Assembly (NCBI RefSeq): GCF_023498005.1
Contig: NZ_CP097289.1
Coordinates: forward strand, 5,580,001-5,644,000
Length of the DNA: 64,000 nucleotides
Reading direction: 5' to 3'
Source: Streptomyces durmitorensis
GTDB lineage: Bacteria > Actinomycetota > Actinomycetes > Streptomycetales > Streptomycetaceae
In this document: positions 63,255-64,000 of the stretch, piece by piece
Layout of the letters: the number at the start of each line of letters is the position of its first letter
How positions within the stretch are numbered: position 1 is the first letter of the stretch
Position numbers and translations under genes: made by a program
The notes under the pieces: generated by a model
Databases searched by the model: none
Told to the model about the DNA's origin: nothing
The model's input: the letters and a program-made list of their open reading frames with translations, nothing else

Positions 63255-63785
63255 CTAGCGGGTGGCCCGCCCGGCGGGGCGCTTCTCGTCCGCTTTCACG
63301 GCCTTGGTCCCGTCCTCCAGGAACGATTCCGCACGGGCGACGGCCTCCCGCGCGGGCAGCGTCTTGAAGACCCAGGTGCGGTAGGACCAGAAGCGGAAGC
63401 AGGTCGCGATGCCGATGCCCACGAACTTGAAGATGTTGCGCTGGAGCGGGCTGTCCCAGTCGAAGCCGTAGATCGCCGCGTACAGGACGCCGTTCTCGAT
63501 CACCAGGCCGACCGCGCTGAACATCAGGAACAGCGTGAGCTCCTTGGTGCGGGAGCTCTTGTCACGGTCCTTGTACGTGAAGTAACGGAAACCCACGTAA
63601 TTGAAGGCGATGGCCACGACCGTGGCGATCACGTTCGCGCGCACGGCCTGGAGGTCCGTCGTGTGCCACAGCAGGTTGGACACGCCGAAATTGACCAGGG
63701 TGCCCAGCGCCCCCACGGCTCCGAACTTGGCCACTTCGCGCGCGAGCTGCTCCATTCGCACCCGTAGTGCGCCACGTTCCGTCAT
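63255..63785 (-). CDS. GtrA-family membrane protein
   Basis: A 176-residue, four-helix protein of the GtrA family (EVAKFGAVGALGTLVNFGVSNLLWHT, VIATVVAIAFNYVGFRYFTYKDR, LFLMFSAVGLVIENGVLYAAI and KFVGIGIATCFRFWSYRTWVFK). GtrA proteins are thought to flip or assist transfer of polyprenyl-linked sugars for cell-surface glycans. The C-terminal tail is charged. ATG 63785 is chosen for family length; ATG 63872 in the same frame is a longer alternative. No glycosyltransferase gene is visible before the window ends. The remaining 215 bases hold only its leader. Confidence 0.9.
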   Translation of the reverse strand: MTERGALRVRMEQLAREVAKFGAVGALGTLVNFGVSNLLWHTTDLQAVRANVIATVVAIAFNYVGFRYFTYKDRDKSSRTKELTLFLMFSAVGLVIENGVLYAAIYGFDWDSPLQRNIFKFVGIGIATCFRFWSYRTWVFKTLPAREAVARAESFLEDGTKAVKADEKRPAGRATR

Positions 63786-64000
63786 GGTGGTCGCCCCAAC
63801 CCCCGTCGTCGATTCGTTCGGTCTCTTCGCCTCGTCGACGTATTGGTGATTCGGTCGCGTCAACCCAGCCATGCTAACCAGCGACCCCCACCGGTCGCGC
63901 GTGGACGCCTCCACACTGTGGCGGCTCTGTGACGACGGAGCCCGTGCGGTGCACGGAAACCGGCCGTTCCCGCTTGGCTGATACAGGCCGATACCCTGGG

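Overview
The window is a high-GC (about 70%) actinobacterial chromosome segment, almost certainly Streptomyces. The evidence is the GC-biased codon use, paired LysM-bearing Rpf muralytic enzymes with a c-di-AMP riboswitch, an enolase/DivIC/DUF501/Ppx-GppA cluster, a SigB-type sigma factor next to STAS and RsbW-like regulators, and above all a tRNA-Leu with anticodon UAA, the product of bldA. From memory the gene order resembles the SCO3061-SCO3099 part of the S. coelicolor core, read in reverse. No insertion sequence, prophage or CRISPR array was seen.

Layout. 1-11 kb: the end of a PIN-domain toxin gene, a cytochrome P450, two Rpf-like cell-wall hydrolases (the second behind a ydaO-type riboswitch), eno, divIC, a DUF501 gene, ppx/gppA, a type II NADH dehydrogenase with an upstream Rex-like operator, and a cyclopropane-fatty-acid synthase. 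11-15 kb: a MacB/FtsX-type ABC exporter and the bldA tRNA. 15-19.4 kb: a 4-hydroxybenzoate module made of a tandem-fused IclR regulator, PobA and a PcaK-like transporter. 19.4-29.2 kb: membrane and hypothetical genes, a thiolase, a long gene-free stretch filled with tandem repeats, an SGNH hydrolase, cystathionine beta-synthase, a short SDR and a metallophosphoesterase. 29.2-36.7 kb: an NCS1 permease, an OpuC-type ABC importer, and a divergent operon of a HAL-family lyase with an altered MIO triad plus an RpiR regulator. 36.7-41 kb: a VapBC-type pair, an APC permease and a PLP decarboxylase-like gene. 41-46.8 kb: histidine catabolism (hutU, an M20 amidohydrolase, hutF, hutI).

46.8-50.1 kb holds the least explained pair: an ATP-grasp ligase followed by a 676-residue protein with a papain-like Cys/His/Asn pattern. 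50-53.5 kb: an Asp/Glu racemase and a sigma/anti-sigma/antagonist set. 53.6-58 kb: four same-strand genes for secreted surface proteins (three of them overlapping), two with sortase motifs. One of these genes carries the only in-frame TTA codon I found in the window, so it should depend on bldA. 58-64 kb: a secreted alpha/beta hydrolase, a POT peptide transporter, an OmpR-type two-component system and a GtrA protein.

Intergenic spaces carry three dispersed repeat families. Family A has a CCGCCGC...GCGGCGG hairpin followed by a C-rich tract. Family B has the core ggaactgcgcga and long inverted arms. Family C has the core tccggcgtttgagga. One fragment of family B appears to be translated as the tail of the OpuC-type ATPase.
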